Below, one piece after another: positions 46,435 through 55,100 of a stretch of 64,000 nucleotides of DNA. The stretch lies in the NCBI RefSeq assembly GCF_001854475.1, contig NZ_MNAN01000026.1, positions 248,001 to 312,000 on the forward strand, read 5' to 3'. Made by a program: the position numbers and the translations under genes. The stretch comes from Pseudoalteromonas byunsanensis. Its GTDB lineage: Bacteria; Pseudomonadota; Gammaproteobacteria; Enterobacterales; Alteromonadaceae. How positions within the stretch are numbered: the stretch's first letter is position 1; each line of letters begins with the position of its first letter. The notes under the pieces are model-generated. The model saw only the letters and a program-made list of their open reading frames with translations, had not been told where the DNA came from and did no database searches.

Positions 46435-49400
46435 CTAATGAAATTGCCTAGAATCACTTTTTAGAGCCCGTAATAAATCACTACGATCGAGCAATCTACC
46501 AGCAATAACATGAATGACTTCACCACTGCGCTCTAATACCCCTTTGACCTCTAATATCTTGGCGCTCAAATATGCCTGTTTTTGTGCACGCGCTGTGGCT
46601 GACCACACCACCACATTGATGTTGCCTGTATCGTCCTCAAGAGTAAAAAATGTGACTCCAGCTGCGGTACCAGGCGCTTGTTTGCCTGTCACTACTCCAA
46701 TCACAGTCACAAGTTGTTGGTCCGCTATACCGCTAAGCTGCGCCATACGCGTAAATCGCCCTAATCGACCGGCTTCATCTAATAACGTGATGGGATGTTT
46801 ATGTAGCGTCAGACCCATAACTGCATAATCCTCAAGCATGTTATCTAGTTCACTCCCCTCACCTAACGGTGCTACAGTTGGCACCTCTGGACTGCCACTA
46901 TTGGCAAATAAAGGTAACTCAACATCCTTGTTCATCAACTGCCATCGTGCACTGTAACGGCCATCAGAAAAACACGCCAAAGCATTTCCTGAGGCAAGAA
47001 GTTCCATAGTGCATGAATCCACACCCACTTTGCTTAGTTGCTGAATATTTTTATATCCCCCTTCAGGGCGATGCGCTAGCAGTGTTTTGATAGCTCTTGC
47101 TTTTAGCCCTTTTATCATCCTTAAACCTAAACGAATCGCAAAATTGTGTTTTGATTGAACCACTTCATGATCAAGCTGTGAAGCATTCACACAGACGGGT
47201 AAAATAGCTATTCCATGACGCTGTGCATCCTGACATAATTGCGAGGCGCTATAAAACCCCATGGGTAGACTATTTAACAAAGCCGTGTAGAAAAAAGCCG
47301 GAAAATAATATTTCAGCCAGGCCGAACTATAGGCCAATACAGCAAAAGAAGCTGAGTGACTCTCAGGAAAACCATATTCACCAAAGCCACAGATCTGAGC
47401 AAAAATCTGCTCTGCATAACTCCGTGTATAACCCCTTTGCTGCATACCGTTTAGTAACTTATCTTTAAATTGCCAAAGCTCACCTGTTTTTTTCCAAGAT
47501 GCCATTGCACGGCGTAGCCGATCTGCCTCGCCACCGCTAAACCCAGCAGCAACCATTGCTAATTTAATAACTTGCTCTTGAAATATCGGTACACCTAAAG
47601 TTCGGGATAAAACAGACTCTACATCATCGGATGGATAGCTCACGGGTTGCTCGCCCGCTCGGCGCTGCAAAAATGGGTGTACCATTTTGCCTTGAATTGG
47701 GCCCGGCCGTACAATGGCTATTTGAATGACTAAGTCATAGTAGCACGCGGGTTTTAACCTTGGTAACATGCTCATCTGGGCACGAGATTCAACTTGAAAA
47801 ACGCCCACAGTGTCGGCTTTTTGCAGCATGCCGTAAACCTGGGAGTCATCCCCTAAACGCGTGATATCCGCAATATTCCACGCATAACCAAAATGCTGCG
47901 CGATAGAATCAAAAGATTTTCTGATCGCACTCAACATGCCAAGCGCCAAAATATCAACTTTCAGCAATGATAAGCTCTCAAGGTCATCTTTATCCCATTG
48001 GATCACTGTACGAGCCTCCATGGCTGCGTTTTCTATGGGGACTAGCTCGTATAAAGGTCCGGATGAAATGACAAACCCGCCCACATGCTGAGAAAGGTGC
48101 CTAGGAAACCCCAGTATTTCATTCACCAACTCAATAAAAAGCTGTCCTTGATAAGAATTAGCATCTAATCCCAGTTCACTCAATTGTGATTGCCAAGAGA
48201 CAAGTTTGTCTCGCCGATTAACCTGTCTTACAAAGTAGTCAAGTTGCGTGCTGTCCATTGCCAGCGCCTTACCCACATCTCGCACTGCGCTTTTAAAGCG
48301 ATAGCTGATCACCGTTGCAGCAAGTGCTGCTCGCTCCCGACCATATTTTTGGTAAATATATTGGATCACTTCCTCGCGGCGATGGTGTTCAAAGTCAACG
48401 TCAATATCAGGTGGCTCATTACGCTCTTGACTGATAAAACGCTCAAAAAGCACCGAGATCTGCCGAGGATCAACGGCTGTTATTTGCAGGCAGTAACAAA
48501 CCACTGAATTAGCTGCTGAGCCTCGACCTTGATATAGGATCCCCTGTCGTTTAGCGAACATAACCACATCGTGAATTGTTAAAAAGAAATAGGGATAATT
48601 CAGCTGCTCTATCAGTAACAATTCTTTTTCTATCAACGCTTCAATGTCATCGGGCACACCATCAGGAAAACGAAGCTGCTTACCTTCATTTACCAAACAG
48701 TATAAATAACTCATAGCACTGTGACCTTGAGGGACCAATTCACTGGGATACTCGTATCGCAAACTCCCTAAATCAAAGGTGCACCGTGCTGCAATGTCAC
48801 AGGCAGTGTCTAGCCACTGACGACTAAACAGTTTACTCAGTTTAACCTTGCTGCGCAGCGCTCGCTCTGTATTTGATAAGAGCTTTTCTCCAAGTTCACT
48901 CACAGCGCAGTTATGCCGGATCGCCGTGAGTGTATGTTGTAACTTCTGCCGCTCACTAACGTGCATTAGCACCCCACCACAGGCTGTAACTACCAAAGAG
49001 TACTGCTTCGCAAGCTGCTGGCAGTGAAGAATATAAGCTTTGTCGTGATGATTAAGATGCCGCTGCACACCTAACCATACCCGCCCTTGATGATATTGTT
49101 TGAGCCATGCAGCCCAATGGGCATCTTGCTCATCAAAGGCTGGTAGCCAAATAATAAAGCACTGTTTTACAGACAGAATGTCCCATAGATTCAGCTCATA
49201 ACGGCCCTTATCACAGCGTTTTCTCGCATTACTGATCACGCGACATAGCTCCGCATAGGCCTGACGATTAGGACTGAGCAAAACAAACTGTAGCGATTGA
49301 TATTTAAAAAAGCTGCCTACTATCAACTTAATGGATAGCTTGTTATCTTTTATAGCCCGATAGGCTCGTACCACCCCGGCGACAGAACACTCGTCACAAA

Positions 49401-49512
49401 TCGCCAGCGCATCATAGGCCAAAAAATCAGCTTGTTTGATGAGTTCTTCAGGGTGAGAAGCGCCTTGTAAAAATGAAAAATTACTTTGGCAAAATAGTTC
49501 GGCATAGCGCAT
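46435..49512 (-). CDS. dnaE2: Error-prone DNA polymerase DnaE2
   Basis: A C-family polymerase for SOS mutagenic bypass, working with ImuB and ImuA. It opens with a PHP domain (AELFCQSNFSFLQGASHPEEL) and carries the polymerase motif PPDIDVDFEHHRREEV with two catalytic Asp, later YQGRGSAANSVVCY-type and GFGEYGFPESHSASFA motifs, and a C-terminal OB-fold. I chose ATG 49512 over an open frame from 49569, since homologues begin at MRYAEL and the extension reads through the LexA box. It normally follows imuB directly; here it is 8.8 kb from imuB but has its own LexA site. Confidence 0.95.
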   Translation of the reverse strand: MRYAELFCQSNFSFLQGASHPEELIKQADFLAYDALAICDECSVAGVVRAYRAIKDNKLSIKLIVGSFFKYQSLQFVLLSPNRQAYAELCRVISNARKRCDKGRYELNLWDILSVKQCFIIWLPAFDEQDAHWAAWLKQYHQGRVWLGVQRHLNHHDKAYILHCQQLAKQYSLVVTACGGVLMHVSERQKLQHTLTAIRHNCAVSELGEKLLSNTERALRSKVKLSKLFSRQWLDTACDIAARCTFDLGSLRYEYPSELVPQGHSAMSYLYCLVNEGKQLRFPDGVPDDIEALIEKELLLIEQLNYPYFFLTIHDVVMFAKRQGILYQGRGSAANSVVCYCLQITAVDPRQISVLFERFISQERNEPPDIDVDFEHHRREEVIQYIYQKYGRERAALAATVISYRFKSAVRDVGKALAMDSTQLDYFVRQVNRRDKLVSWQSQLSELGLDANSYQGQLFIELVNEILGFPRHLSQHVGGFVISSGPLYELVPIENAAMEARTVIQWDKDDLESLSLLKVDILALGMLSAIRKSFDSIAQHFGYAWNIADITRLGDDSQVYGMLQKADTVGVFQVESRAQMSMLPRLKPACYYDLVIQIAIVRPGPIQGKMVHPFLQRRAGEQPVSYPSDDVESVLSRTLGVPIFQEQVIKLAMVAAGFSGGEADRLRRAMASWKKTGELWQFKDKLLNGMQQRGYTRSYAEQIFAQICGFGEYGFPESHSASFAVLAYSSAWLKYYFPAFFYTALLNSLPMGFYSASQLCQDAQRHGIAILPVCVNASQLDHEVVQSKHNFAIRLGLRMIKGLKARAIKTLLAHRPEGGYKNIQQLSKVGVDSCTMELLASGNALACFSDGRYSARWQLMNKDVELPLFANSGSPEVPTVAPLGEGSELDNMLEDYAVMGLTLHKHPITLLDEAGRLGRFTRMAQLSGIADQQLVTVIGVVTGKQAPGTAAGVTFFTLEDDTGNINVVVWSATARAQKQAYLSAKILEVKGVLERSGEVIHVIAGRLLDRSDLLRALKSDSRQFH

Positions 49513-49533
49513 AAATGAACAAAATACTAAATA

Positions 49534-49549
49534 CTGTACATAAACACAG
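49534..49549. promoter_or_regulatory. LexA (SOS) box of dnaE2, inside a long perfect palindrome
   Basis: CTGT-ACATAAAC-ACAG fits the CTGT-N8-ACAG consensus and lies about 22 bp upstream of the dnaE2 ATG. The symmetry continues outward as AATACTAAATACTGT / ACAGTATTTAGTATT: 15-bp arms with an 8-nt spacer. Confidence 0.85.
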
Positions 49550-49753
49550 TATTTAGTATTTTGAGGCAAAGATCAATGATCCAAAAAAGTACACTGAACC
49601 TTGGCTGAGCCACATGACCATAACTAAAATCACAGAAAAAATTATTAAATATTTCTGATTTAAAAACAAAGTCATTGCACAGCATTTTTTTTTATGACAA
49701 CGTGCTGTCGCACGAATTTAATTAGATTAATAACAATCAACAGAGTAGTAGTT

Positions 49754-52282
49754 ATGACAGGACCTATTAAACTTTCTCCAGTGGCGCTTGCTTTATTTGC
49801 CAGCACCTGCGCAATGGCCCAACAAGCCAATGACGAAAAAATTGAAACCATTTCCGTACTTGGTTCCAAAGTGTCAAACCGTACCGCCACCGAATCAACC
49901 TCTCCAATCGATATACTAGATACTAAGCAGCTCAATAAAGGCGGTTTTACCGAGTTGGGTCAGAGCTTACAATCTATTGCTCCATCGTTTAACTTTAGCC
50001 GAACACAAGTCTCTGATGGCTCCGATTTATTTCGCCCTGCAACACTTCGAGGCCTACAGCCAGACCAAACCTTGGTACTGATCAATGGTAAACGCAGACA
50101 TACGCAAGCCATATTTGGTCTATCTGGCACGGTGGGCGCCGGTGCGGCGGGTACGGATATGAACTCAATCCCGTTAATGGCGCTAAAAAATGTTGAGATT
50201 TTAAGAGATGGTGCCGCAGCACGTTACGGCTCAGATGCAATTGCCGGAGTTATCAACTTATCACTGAACGACAGCACGGGCGTAACAACTGGGTTCTTCC
50301 AAGCAGGCGCAACTGGCGAAGGAGATGGTGATACATACTCTTTCGGTCTTAACAGAGGTTTTGACTTGGGTAATGAAGGCGGGTTTATTAACCTTTCATT
50401 AGAGTACCGCGACGGAGATAGCACCAACAGAGCCGAACACGACACAGGCGGATCATCAACAATAGCACCTGGTGAATTATCGGATGAAGTACGCTGGCGT
50501 CAGGGGAACTCAGACACCGAGTTTGTGTCTGTGTTCTATAACGCCGCATTACCTGTTGGCAACAAGGAGCTTTATTCTTTCGCTGGGTTCTCAAACCGTA
50601 CGGCTTTTGGTAACGGCTTTTATCGTGACTTTAATCGCGCAGAAAGAAACGTCCCACAGGTTTACCCTGACGGATTCCTGCCAAGAATCGACAATGAAGC
50701 ACAGGATATTTCTTTTGCGGTAGGTTTCAAAGGTGAGCTAAGCCCAGATTGGAACTTTGACTTATCAACCGTATACGGTGAAAACCAATATGATTACTCA
50801 TCGTCAAATACCATCAATGCTTCATACGCTGCACAGTACTTAGCCCAAAACCCCAGTGCATCGGCGCAAGATATTGCCGACAACGCAGGTCCAACAGGCG
50901 GTTACTCAGGTGGTTTTAGATTTGACCAATGGACAACAAACTTAGATATCAATGGTATTATTGATATCTCTGGCGCAGAGCCGATTTACCTTTCGATTGG
51001 TGCTGAATATCGCAAAGAAAACTACCAAATTGTACCTGGCGAAGTAGCATCTTATGCCTGTGGTACTGCCAATGCCGACCGCTCATTCCCATCGGTTATC
51101 AACCCTGAGGTATTTGCAGACTGTGGCTTTCAGGCCTACCAAGGGCTTAGACCTGATGCTGCCAACAAAGCGGATCGCTCAAGCTATGCACTCTACGTTG
51201 AAGCAGAGACTCTACTAAATGAAGACTGGTTGGTAAGCGCTGCGCTGCGTTATGAAGATGTATCAAACTCAAATGACGATACCATCTGGAAACTAGCGAC
51301 TCGCTATGAAGTAACCGAAGATTTCGCGGTACGCGCTGCGGCCTCTACTGGCTTTAGAGCGCCATCATTACAGCAATCTGGGTATACCGCATTTACCACG
51401 ACACTCGGTGGCGACGGTGCCTTGGCCACTTCTTACACAGCAACTGCAGGTTCGCCATTCCCAGCTGCGCTTGGAGTCGATGGTTTGAAACTAGAATCAT
51501 CAGATAACTACAACTTAGGCTTTGCGTGGGACGCTAGCAGTGATTTATCGATCACCTTAGATTTCTATCAAATCAAAATCTATGACCGCATCAACCTAGG
51601 TAGCTTTATTGGTGTTGATAGCGATGAGCTACAAAACTTCCCAGCAGCCAATACTGCATTGGCAGCTACGGGAGCTGTACAGGGTAACTTCTTCTCTAAC
51701 TCGCTAGACTCAACTACCAAGGGCGTGGATTTTATTGCCTCTTACAGCCTTGAGTTGGCAGGGGGAGATTTAGACATTGCCTTTGCTGCAAACAAGAATA
51801 AAACAACAATCGATCATGTTAATTCGCCAGCAGGGATCCCCGAGACTATCGCATTAGATGAACAGCGTCGTTCATTCTTAACGCATGGACAACCGCAAGA
51901 ACGTGCCACATTAACCTTTGATTACCAAAAGGATAAATGGAGCTCTTTAGTAAGATTCAACTACTTTGGCGAAACCGAAGTCAGCTACTTTGCTGGCAAA
52001 CACATCACGCTACCTGATTTCTTATCACCTACCAACGACTGGCAAGACACCAGTGTGGTTGAATCAGCAGTGCTGGTTGATGTGAATGTAGGCTACCAAT
52101 TAAACGACAACATTAACCTGTCGATGGGTATTGATAACCTCTTTGACGAAACACCTGATGAGCTCGGTGAAGACGAAGTGCTTAACTTTATCACCAACGG
52201 TGCGATGCGCTATCCACTTCGCGCGCTGCCATATGGCTTTGACGGCATGACCTACTACGCGAAGGTGAATTTTAGTTTTTAA
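49754..52282 (+). CDS. TonB-dependent outer-membrane receptor
   Basis: An outer-membrane transporter of about 842 residues. Signal peptide LSPVALALFASTCAMAQQ, then KIETISVLGSK, a plug with RGLQPDQTLVLINGKRRH and VEILRDGAAARYGSDAIAGVI, and a barrel ending in aromatic KVNFSF. I chose ATG 49754 because the frame's upstream extension (from 49694) is basic and spoils the signal peptide. It is the first of the plus-strand genes between dnaE2 and imuB, 355 bp before the RiPP precursor and with a hairpin in between, so it probably forms its own unit. A role in the RiPP system is possible but not shown. Confidence 0.9.
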   Translation: MTGPIKLSPVALALFASTCAMAQQANDEKIETISVLGSKVSNRTATESTSPIDILDTKQLNKGGFTELGQSLQSIAPSFNFSRTQVSDGSDLFRPATLRGLQPDQTLVLINGKRRHTQAIFGLSGTVGAGAAGTDMNSIPLMALKNVEILRDGAAARYGSDAIAGVINLSLNDSTGVTTGFFQAGATGEGDGDTYSFGLNRGFDLGNEGGFINLSLEYRDGDSTNRAEHDTGGSSTIAPGELSDEVRWRQGNSDTEFVSVFYNAALPVGNKELYSFAGFSNRTAFGNGFYRDFNRAERNVPQVYPDGFLPRIDNEAQDISFAVGFKGELSPDWNFDLSTVYGENQYDYSSSNTINASYAAQYLAQNPSASAQDIADNAGPTGGYSGGFRFDQWTTNLDINGIIDISGAEPIYLSIGAEYRKENYQIVPGEVASYACGTANADRSFPSVINPEVFADCGFQAYQGLRPDAANKADRSSYALYVEAETLLNEDWLVSAALRYEDVSNSNDDTIWKLATRYEVTEDFAVRAAASTGFRAPSLQQSGYTAFTTTLGGDGALATSYTATAGSPFPAALGVDGLKLESSDNYNLGFAWDASSDLSITLDFYQIKIYDRINLGSFIGVDSDELQNFPAANTALAATGAVQGNFFSNSLDSTTKGVDFIASYSLELAGGDLDIAFAANKNKTTIDHVNSPAGIPETIALDEQRRSFLTHGQPQERATLTFDYQKDKWSSLVRFNYFGETEVSYFAGKHITLPDFLSPTNDWQDTSVVESAVLVDVNVGYQLNDNINLSMGIDNLFDETPDELGEDEVLNFITNGAMRYPLRALPYGFDGMTYYAKVNFSF

Positions 52283-52291
52283 CTCAGTGTG

Positions 52292-52317
52292 CAGCGGCGA
52301 TGATTATGTCGCCGCTG
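52292..52317 (+). terminator. Hairpin after the TonB receptor gene
   Basis: CAGCGGCGA / TCGCCGCTG form a perfect 9-bp GC-rich stem with an 8-nt loop, 10 nt past the stop. It lacks a long U tract (ATTT follows), so termination may be partial. Confidence 0.6.
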
Positions 52318-52461
52318 ATTTAACACCTGTATTGGCGCTAGCCGAAAAGTACATACGCCTCCAGCTATTACAGTTCATTGTGCCAAGTTCAATGGATATT
52401 ATCTTCTCTTATCACCAACATCTCCTTACAACAGCTATGTGAAATTTAAATTACCAATTTG

Positions 52462-52490
52462 TTGACTAAAGGTTAACTTGAGGCTTAAAT
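52462..52490 (+). promoter_or_regulatory. Candidate sigma-70 promoter of the RiPP operon
   Basis: TTGACT (52462-52467) and TTAAAT (52485-52490) are spaced by 17 bp. The predicted start near 52497 leaves a leader of about 140 nt before the precursor gene. Confidence 0.45.
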
Positions 52491-52636
52491 TGATCTTAAA
52501 GCACGGCGCTGCGCTTTCAGACACTAAGAACGGTTGTATCGTGTTTATCTTTTCATGTAGATATTCACGTGTTCTAGCTTTGCAACAAGCAAAGGGTGTC
52601 ATTTCAACCATATTAGTTTTAATAAGGAATATTAAG

Positions 52637-52798
52637 ATGACAGAGAAAACCACGCCCACTACTTTCGAACCCATTGATTCTGAAGAGTTACTAGCTCAAG
52701 TATCAGGTGGTAATTTAGCGCCTTTGAACACTGCAACTTTAACCGACAGTTGTGATAGGAGTGTCTGCGATACCGAATGGGATAACGGACACCTGTAA
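52637..52798 (+). CDS. RiPP precursor peptide with GG leader (grasp-with-spasm type)
   Basis: A 53-residue peptide. AAGGA (52624-52628) sets ATG 52637. The leader (residues 1-25) ends SEELLAQVSGG, the double-glycine pattern of exported peptides. The 28-residue core is NLAPLNTATLTDSCDR followed by SVCDTEWDNGHL. It is rich in residues that graspetide ligases join as macrolactones or macrolactams: Thr/Ser donors (T7, T9, T11, S13, S17, T21 of the core) and Asp/Glu acceptors (D12, D15, D20, E22, D24), plus two Cys (C14, C19). The ATP-grasp gene follows after 183 nt. It has no known homologue that I can name. Confidence 0.75.
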   Translation: MTEKTTPTTFEPIDSEELLAQVSGGNLAPLNTATLTDSCDRSVCDTEWDNGHL

Positions 52799-52839
52799 GT
52801 GATTAGTTAATTCAAGCACCCTGTAAAGAGTGGGATTGT

Positions 52840-53010
52840 ATGATTAAACATACTTACAGGTCATGCGGTTCCATTCTTATTCTGGGCTTACTCAACTCAA
52901 AGCTTTCATATGTAAGCCTACATTCTATGCCAGTAGTATTTATCGTACTGCTTTTTATACTGATAATGAGCATGACACGCTATGATCTTAATTCTTTCGC
53001 AGCTTATTGA
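52840..53010 (+). CDS. Possible small membrane peptide (56 aa) in the RiPP operon
   Basis: An ATG frame between the precursor and the ATP-grasp gene encodes 56 residues, with GAGTGGGA 5 nt before the start. It has two hydrophobic segments (SILILGLL and PVVFIVLLFILIM) and overlaps the ATP-grasp start by 29 nt in another frame. It could be an immunity or export accessory peptide, or a chance frame. Nothing recognisable in its sequence decides this. Confidence 0.3.
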   Translation: MIKHTYRSCGSILILGLLNSKLSYVSLHSMPVVFIVLLFILIMSMTRYDLNSFAAY

Positions 53011-53944
53011 GCCTAACACTTCAGAAATTATTGATATTCTCAATTTTTATAATAAGCCTTGGTTTCGTTTAAATGGTGAAGATATCCCTACAAATATTCA
53101 CTTTGAGTATGATTTAAACGACGGTTCAAAAATTGAAGACGTATCAGGCATAAATAGTATAAATATTTTAGAGCTCGATAAGGTGACCTCGGTTTGGGCA
53201 CGCCGACGCGGCGCTATTACCCCCAGCCCCCACTTACCTGAGAATCAACAGCGGTTTGTGGCCGATGAATGTTTAACCTTATACAAAAGCCTGGAGAGTC
53301 TCACCTCAGCCCAGTGGATGAACAACCCTTGGTGTGACGACAGAGCAAATAACCCTATCGTGCAACTGCGTATCGCAAAAAAGGTCGGGCTAACTATTCC
53401 TAATACCACCATTACCCAAAGCAAGACTATCGCTGATAGATTCTATAGTGCTTGTAATGGCGATGTTATTACCAAACGAATTATGAAAGCGCCTATTTCT
53501 CATTATGGATTTTCGATGGTTTTTACCAGCCCTGTAACAGAGGAACATGCACAAGAGTTTACTAATTTAGAGCTATGCCCAACGCTACTCCAATCTAGAG
53601 TCGACCGGCTACTAGAACTGAGAATAACGGTGGTCGGTAACAAACTGTTTAGCGCAGCCACTGAAATTGACTTACAGAATAAATACAAGGTCGATATTCG
53701 AGAATCTGATTTACAAAAAATCAATTATTTTCCCTATCAACTACCCGAAAGTATTCAACAAAAGCTGCTGCAATTTATGACAGAGTTAGGCTTAGTATTC
53801 GGTGCGATTGATATGATCTTGACCAAAAATAATGAGTTCGTATTTATTGAATTGAACCCCATCGGGCAATGGGGTTGGGTAGAAAGCGCTACAGGCCTGA
53901 AAATTACCGAAGCCGTTGCCCAGTGGCTTATGCTGGAGGACTAA
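52982..53944 (+). CDS. ATP-grasp peptide maturase, grasp-with-spasm (graspetide-type) system
   Basis: A 320-residue ATP-grasp ligase of the MvdC/MvdD kind, which activates Asp/Glu side chains with ATP so that Ser/Thr/Lys side chains can attack and form rings. The start MILILSQLIEPNTSEIIDIL and LNGED match the N-terminal pattern of the grasp-with-spasm maturase. Also seen: TSVWARRRG (the VWYRR-like motif), LQSRVDRLLELRITVVG, and the C-terminal metal/ATP site GAIDMILT with VFIELNPIGQWGWVE. It acts in the cytosol on the upstream GG precursor. A SPASM protein follows. Confidence 0.85.
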   Translation: MILILSQLIEPNTSEIIDILNFYNKPWFRLNGEDIPTNIHFEYDLNDGSKIEDVSGINSINILELDKVTSVWARRRGAITPSPHLPENQQRFVADECLTLYKSLESLTSAQWMNNPWCDDRANNPIVQLRIAKKVGLTIPNTTITQSKTIADRFYSACNGDVITKRIMKAPISHYGFSMVFTSPVTEEHAQEFTNLELCPTLLQSRVDRLLELRITVVGNKLFSAATEIDLQNKYKVDIRESDLQKINYFPYQLPESIQQKLLQFMTELGLVFGAIDMILTKNNEFVFIELNPIGQWGWVESATGLKITEAVAQWLMLED

Positions 53945-53945
53945 C

Positions 53946-54056
53946 ATGCCATTTATATTACTATTTCAAACCAAGCCTATTTCTCACGCTCATCCTCTTA
54001 CCTACTATGATTGTCTGTATGCAGGGAAAATAGAAAAAAAGCAGTTCACATTTTAG
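53946..54056 (+). CDS. Possible 36-aa peptide between ATP-grasp and SPASM genes
   Basis: ATG 53946 is preceded by GGAGGA (53935-53940) at 5-nt spacing, one of the strongest ribosome-binding sites in the window. It lies 1 nt after the ATP-grasp stop codon. The frame encodes 36 residues (MPFILLFQTKPISHAHPL, then TYYDCLYAGKIEKKQFTF), and its stop codon overlaps the ribosome-binding site of the SPASM gene. The tight coupling suggests real translation. The product is unlike anything I recognise; it could be a second peptide, an accessory protein, or just a coupling leader. Confidence 0.5.
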   Translation: MPFILLFQTKPISHAHPLTYYDCLYAGKIEKKQFTF

Positions 54057-54070
54057 AGGGAGTTATCATA

Positions 54071-55087
54071 ATGAGAATGATCAACAATCCCGCAGTAACG
54101 TGGTGTAAAGGATATAAAAATGCGCTGCTGATGCACCTACATGACGAAAAAGTACAGTCCGTTCCGCAGAGTGTGCTTGAGGTTATTGAGTACATTGCGG
54201 ACAGTCAAAGTACAAACTACCAAGACGTACTGATCCGCTTCAGTGAACATGCTGATGTGGTCAAAGGCTATTTAGACTTTCTATTACAAAAAAAATGGTT
54301 GTTAGAAGTTCCCGATTTCGTTGAATACCAACCTATCAGTATCAAACCCAGTGCCATTTTGAAAATCAGGAACTTCTATTTAGAGGTCTGTGATAGCACT
54401 TCTTTAGACTGGTTTGAGGATATAGCCCGATGGCTTAGAAAACACAGAGCAACTCATAGCTTAATTGTTCGCTTGTATGACGAAAGTGAAAAAACACAAT
54501 CAAACGCATCCAATATCATTAAATGTGCTCGACACCTTGGCTATAACCAGTGTGGCATTTTATTTTCTCAACACATTGAGAATAAAAATGCCTATGATGG
54601 CATGAGCGATAATCTGGATTTCTTTTTAGCTCAACAAAACGATGCCCACAAAACTCATATTCATGGCGTAGAAGTCATTAAACTCACTAAAGACATTGTT
54701 CACAAAGGCAGTCACTTACAGTCGAATTTATATAGCTGTAGACACAATAAGCTTGGTACCTATCGCGCCGATAATATTTTTATCGATAAAAATAAAGCAA
54801 TTTACCCACACCCTTTTGATCTATATTTTTTTGGTAAAGCAAACAACAGCTCGTATTTAAGCCAAGTGATTGATAGCCCCAAAGCGCATTCCTATTTCTT
54901 TATGAGCAAAGACAAAATAGATAAGTGCCGTATTTGCGAATACCGTCTAAGCTGTACTAACTCTTTATGGAATAGGCAGGATAAACATATTTTAAGTTCT
55001 GCACCAAATAATTGTACCTATGATCCAGTACAAGGGCTTTGGCACGACATGCCTGTTACAAATACTGCTTGCAACCTAGAAGCATAA
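54071..55087 (+). CDS. SPASM-domain peptide maturase, grasp-with-spasm system
   Basis: A 338-residue protein from ATG 54071, set by AGAGGGAG (54055-54062); an upstream TTG frame (54011) is unlikely. The N-terminus (KGYKNALLMHLHDEKVQSVPQ) fits the partner protein of grasp-with-spasm systems. The C-terminus has the SPASM-like cysteine set KCRICEYRLSC and PNNC-TYDPVQG. No CxxxCxxC radical-SAM motif is present, as in described members, so it is not a radical SAM enzyme by itself. It may bind an Fe-S cluster and guide or modify the precursor. A secreted ChaN-like gene starts 13 nt later. Confidence 0.75.
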   Translation: MRMINNPAVTWCKGYKNALLMHLHDEKVQSVPQSVLEVIEYIADSQSTNYQDVLIRFSEHADVVKGYLDFLLQKKWLLEVPDFVEYQPISIKPSAILKIRNFYLEVCDSTSLDWFEDIARWLRKHRATHSLIVRLYDESEKTQSNASNIIKCARHLGYNQCGILFSQHIENKNAYDGMSDNLDFFLAQQNDAHKTHIHGVEVIKLTKDIVHKGSHLQSNLYSCRHNKLGTYRADNIFIDKNKAIYPHPFDLYFFGKANNSSYLSQVIDSPKAHSYFFMSKDKIDKCRICEYRLSCTNSLWNRQDKHILSSAPNNCTYDPVQGLWHDMPVTNTACNLEA

Positions 55088-55100
55088 GAGAGCAAAAATA

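Larger units (their letters stand above)
52283..52636 (+). other. Leader region of the RiPP operon
   Basis: These 354 bp separate the TonB receptor gene from the precursor gene. They contain a post-receptor hairpin (52292-52317), a promoter candidate (52462-52490) and about 140 nt of untranslated leader. No other gene is supported. Confidence 0.5.

Noticed and set aside
49513..49569. 19-residue N-terminal extension of DnaE2
   Set aside because: It would translate the LexA palindrome, and family members start at MRYAEL.
54011..54070. Extended TTG start for the SPASM protein
   Set aside because: The extension overlaps the small ORF and lacks a ribosome-binding site, while ATG 54071 has AGAGGGAG at 8 nt.
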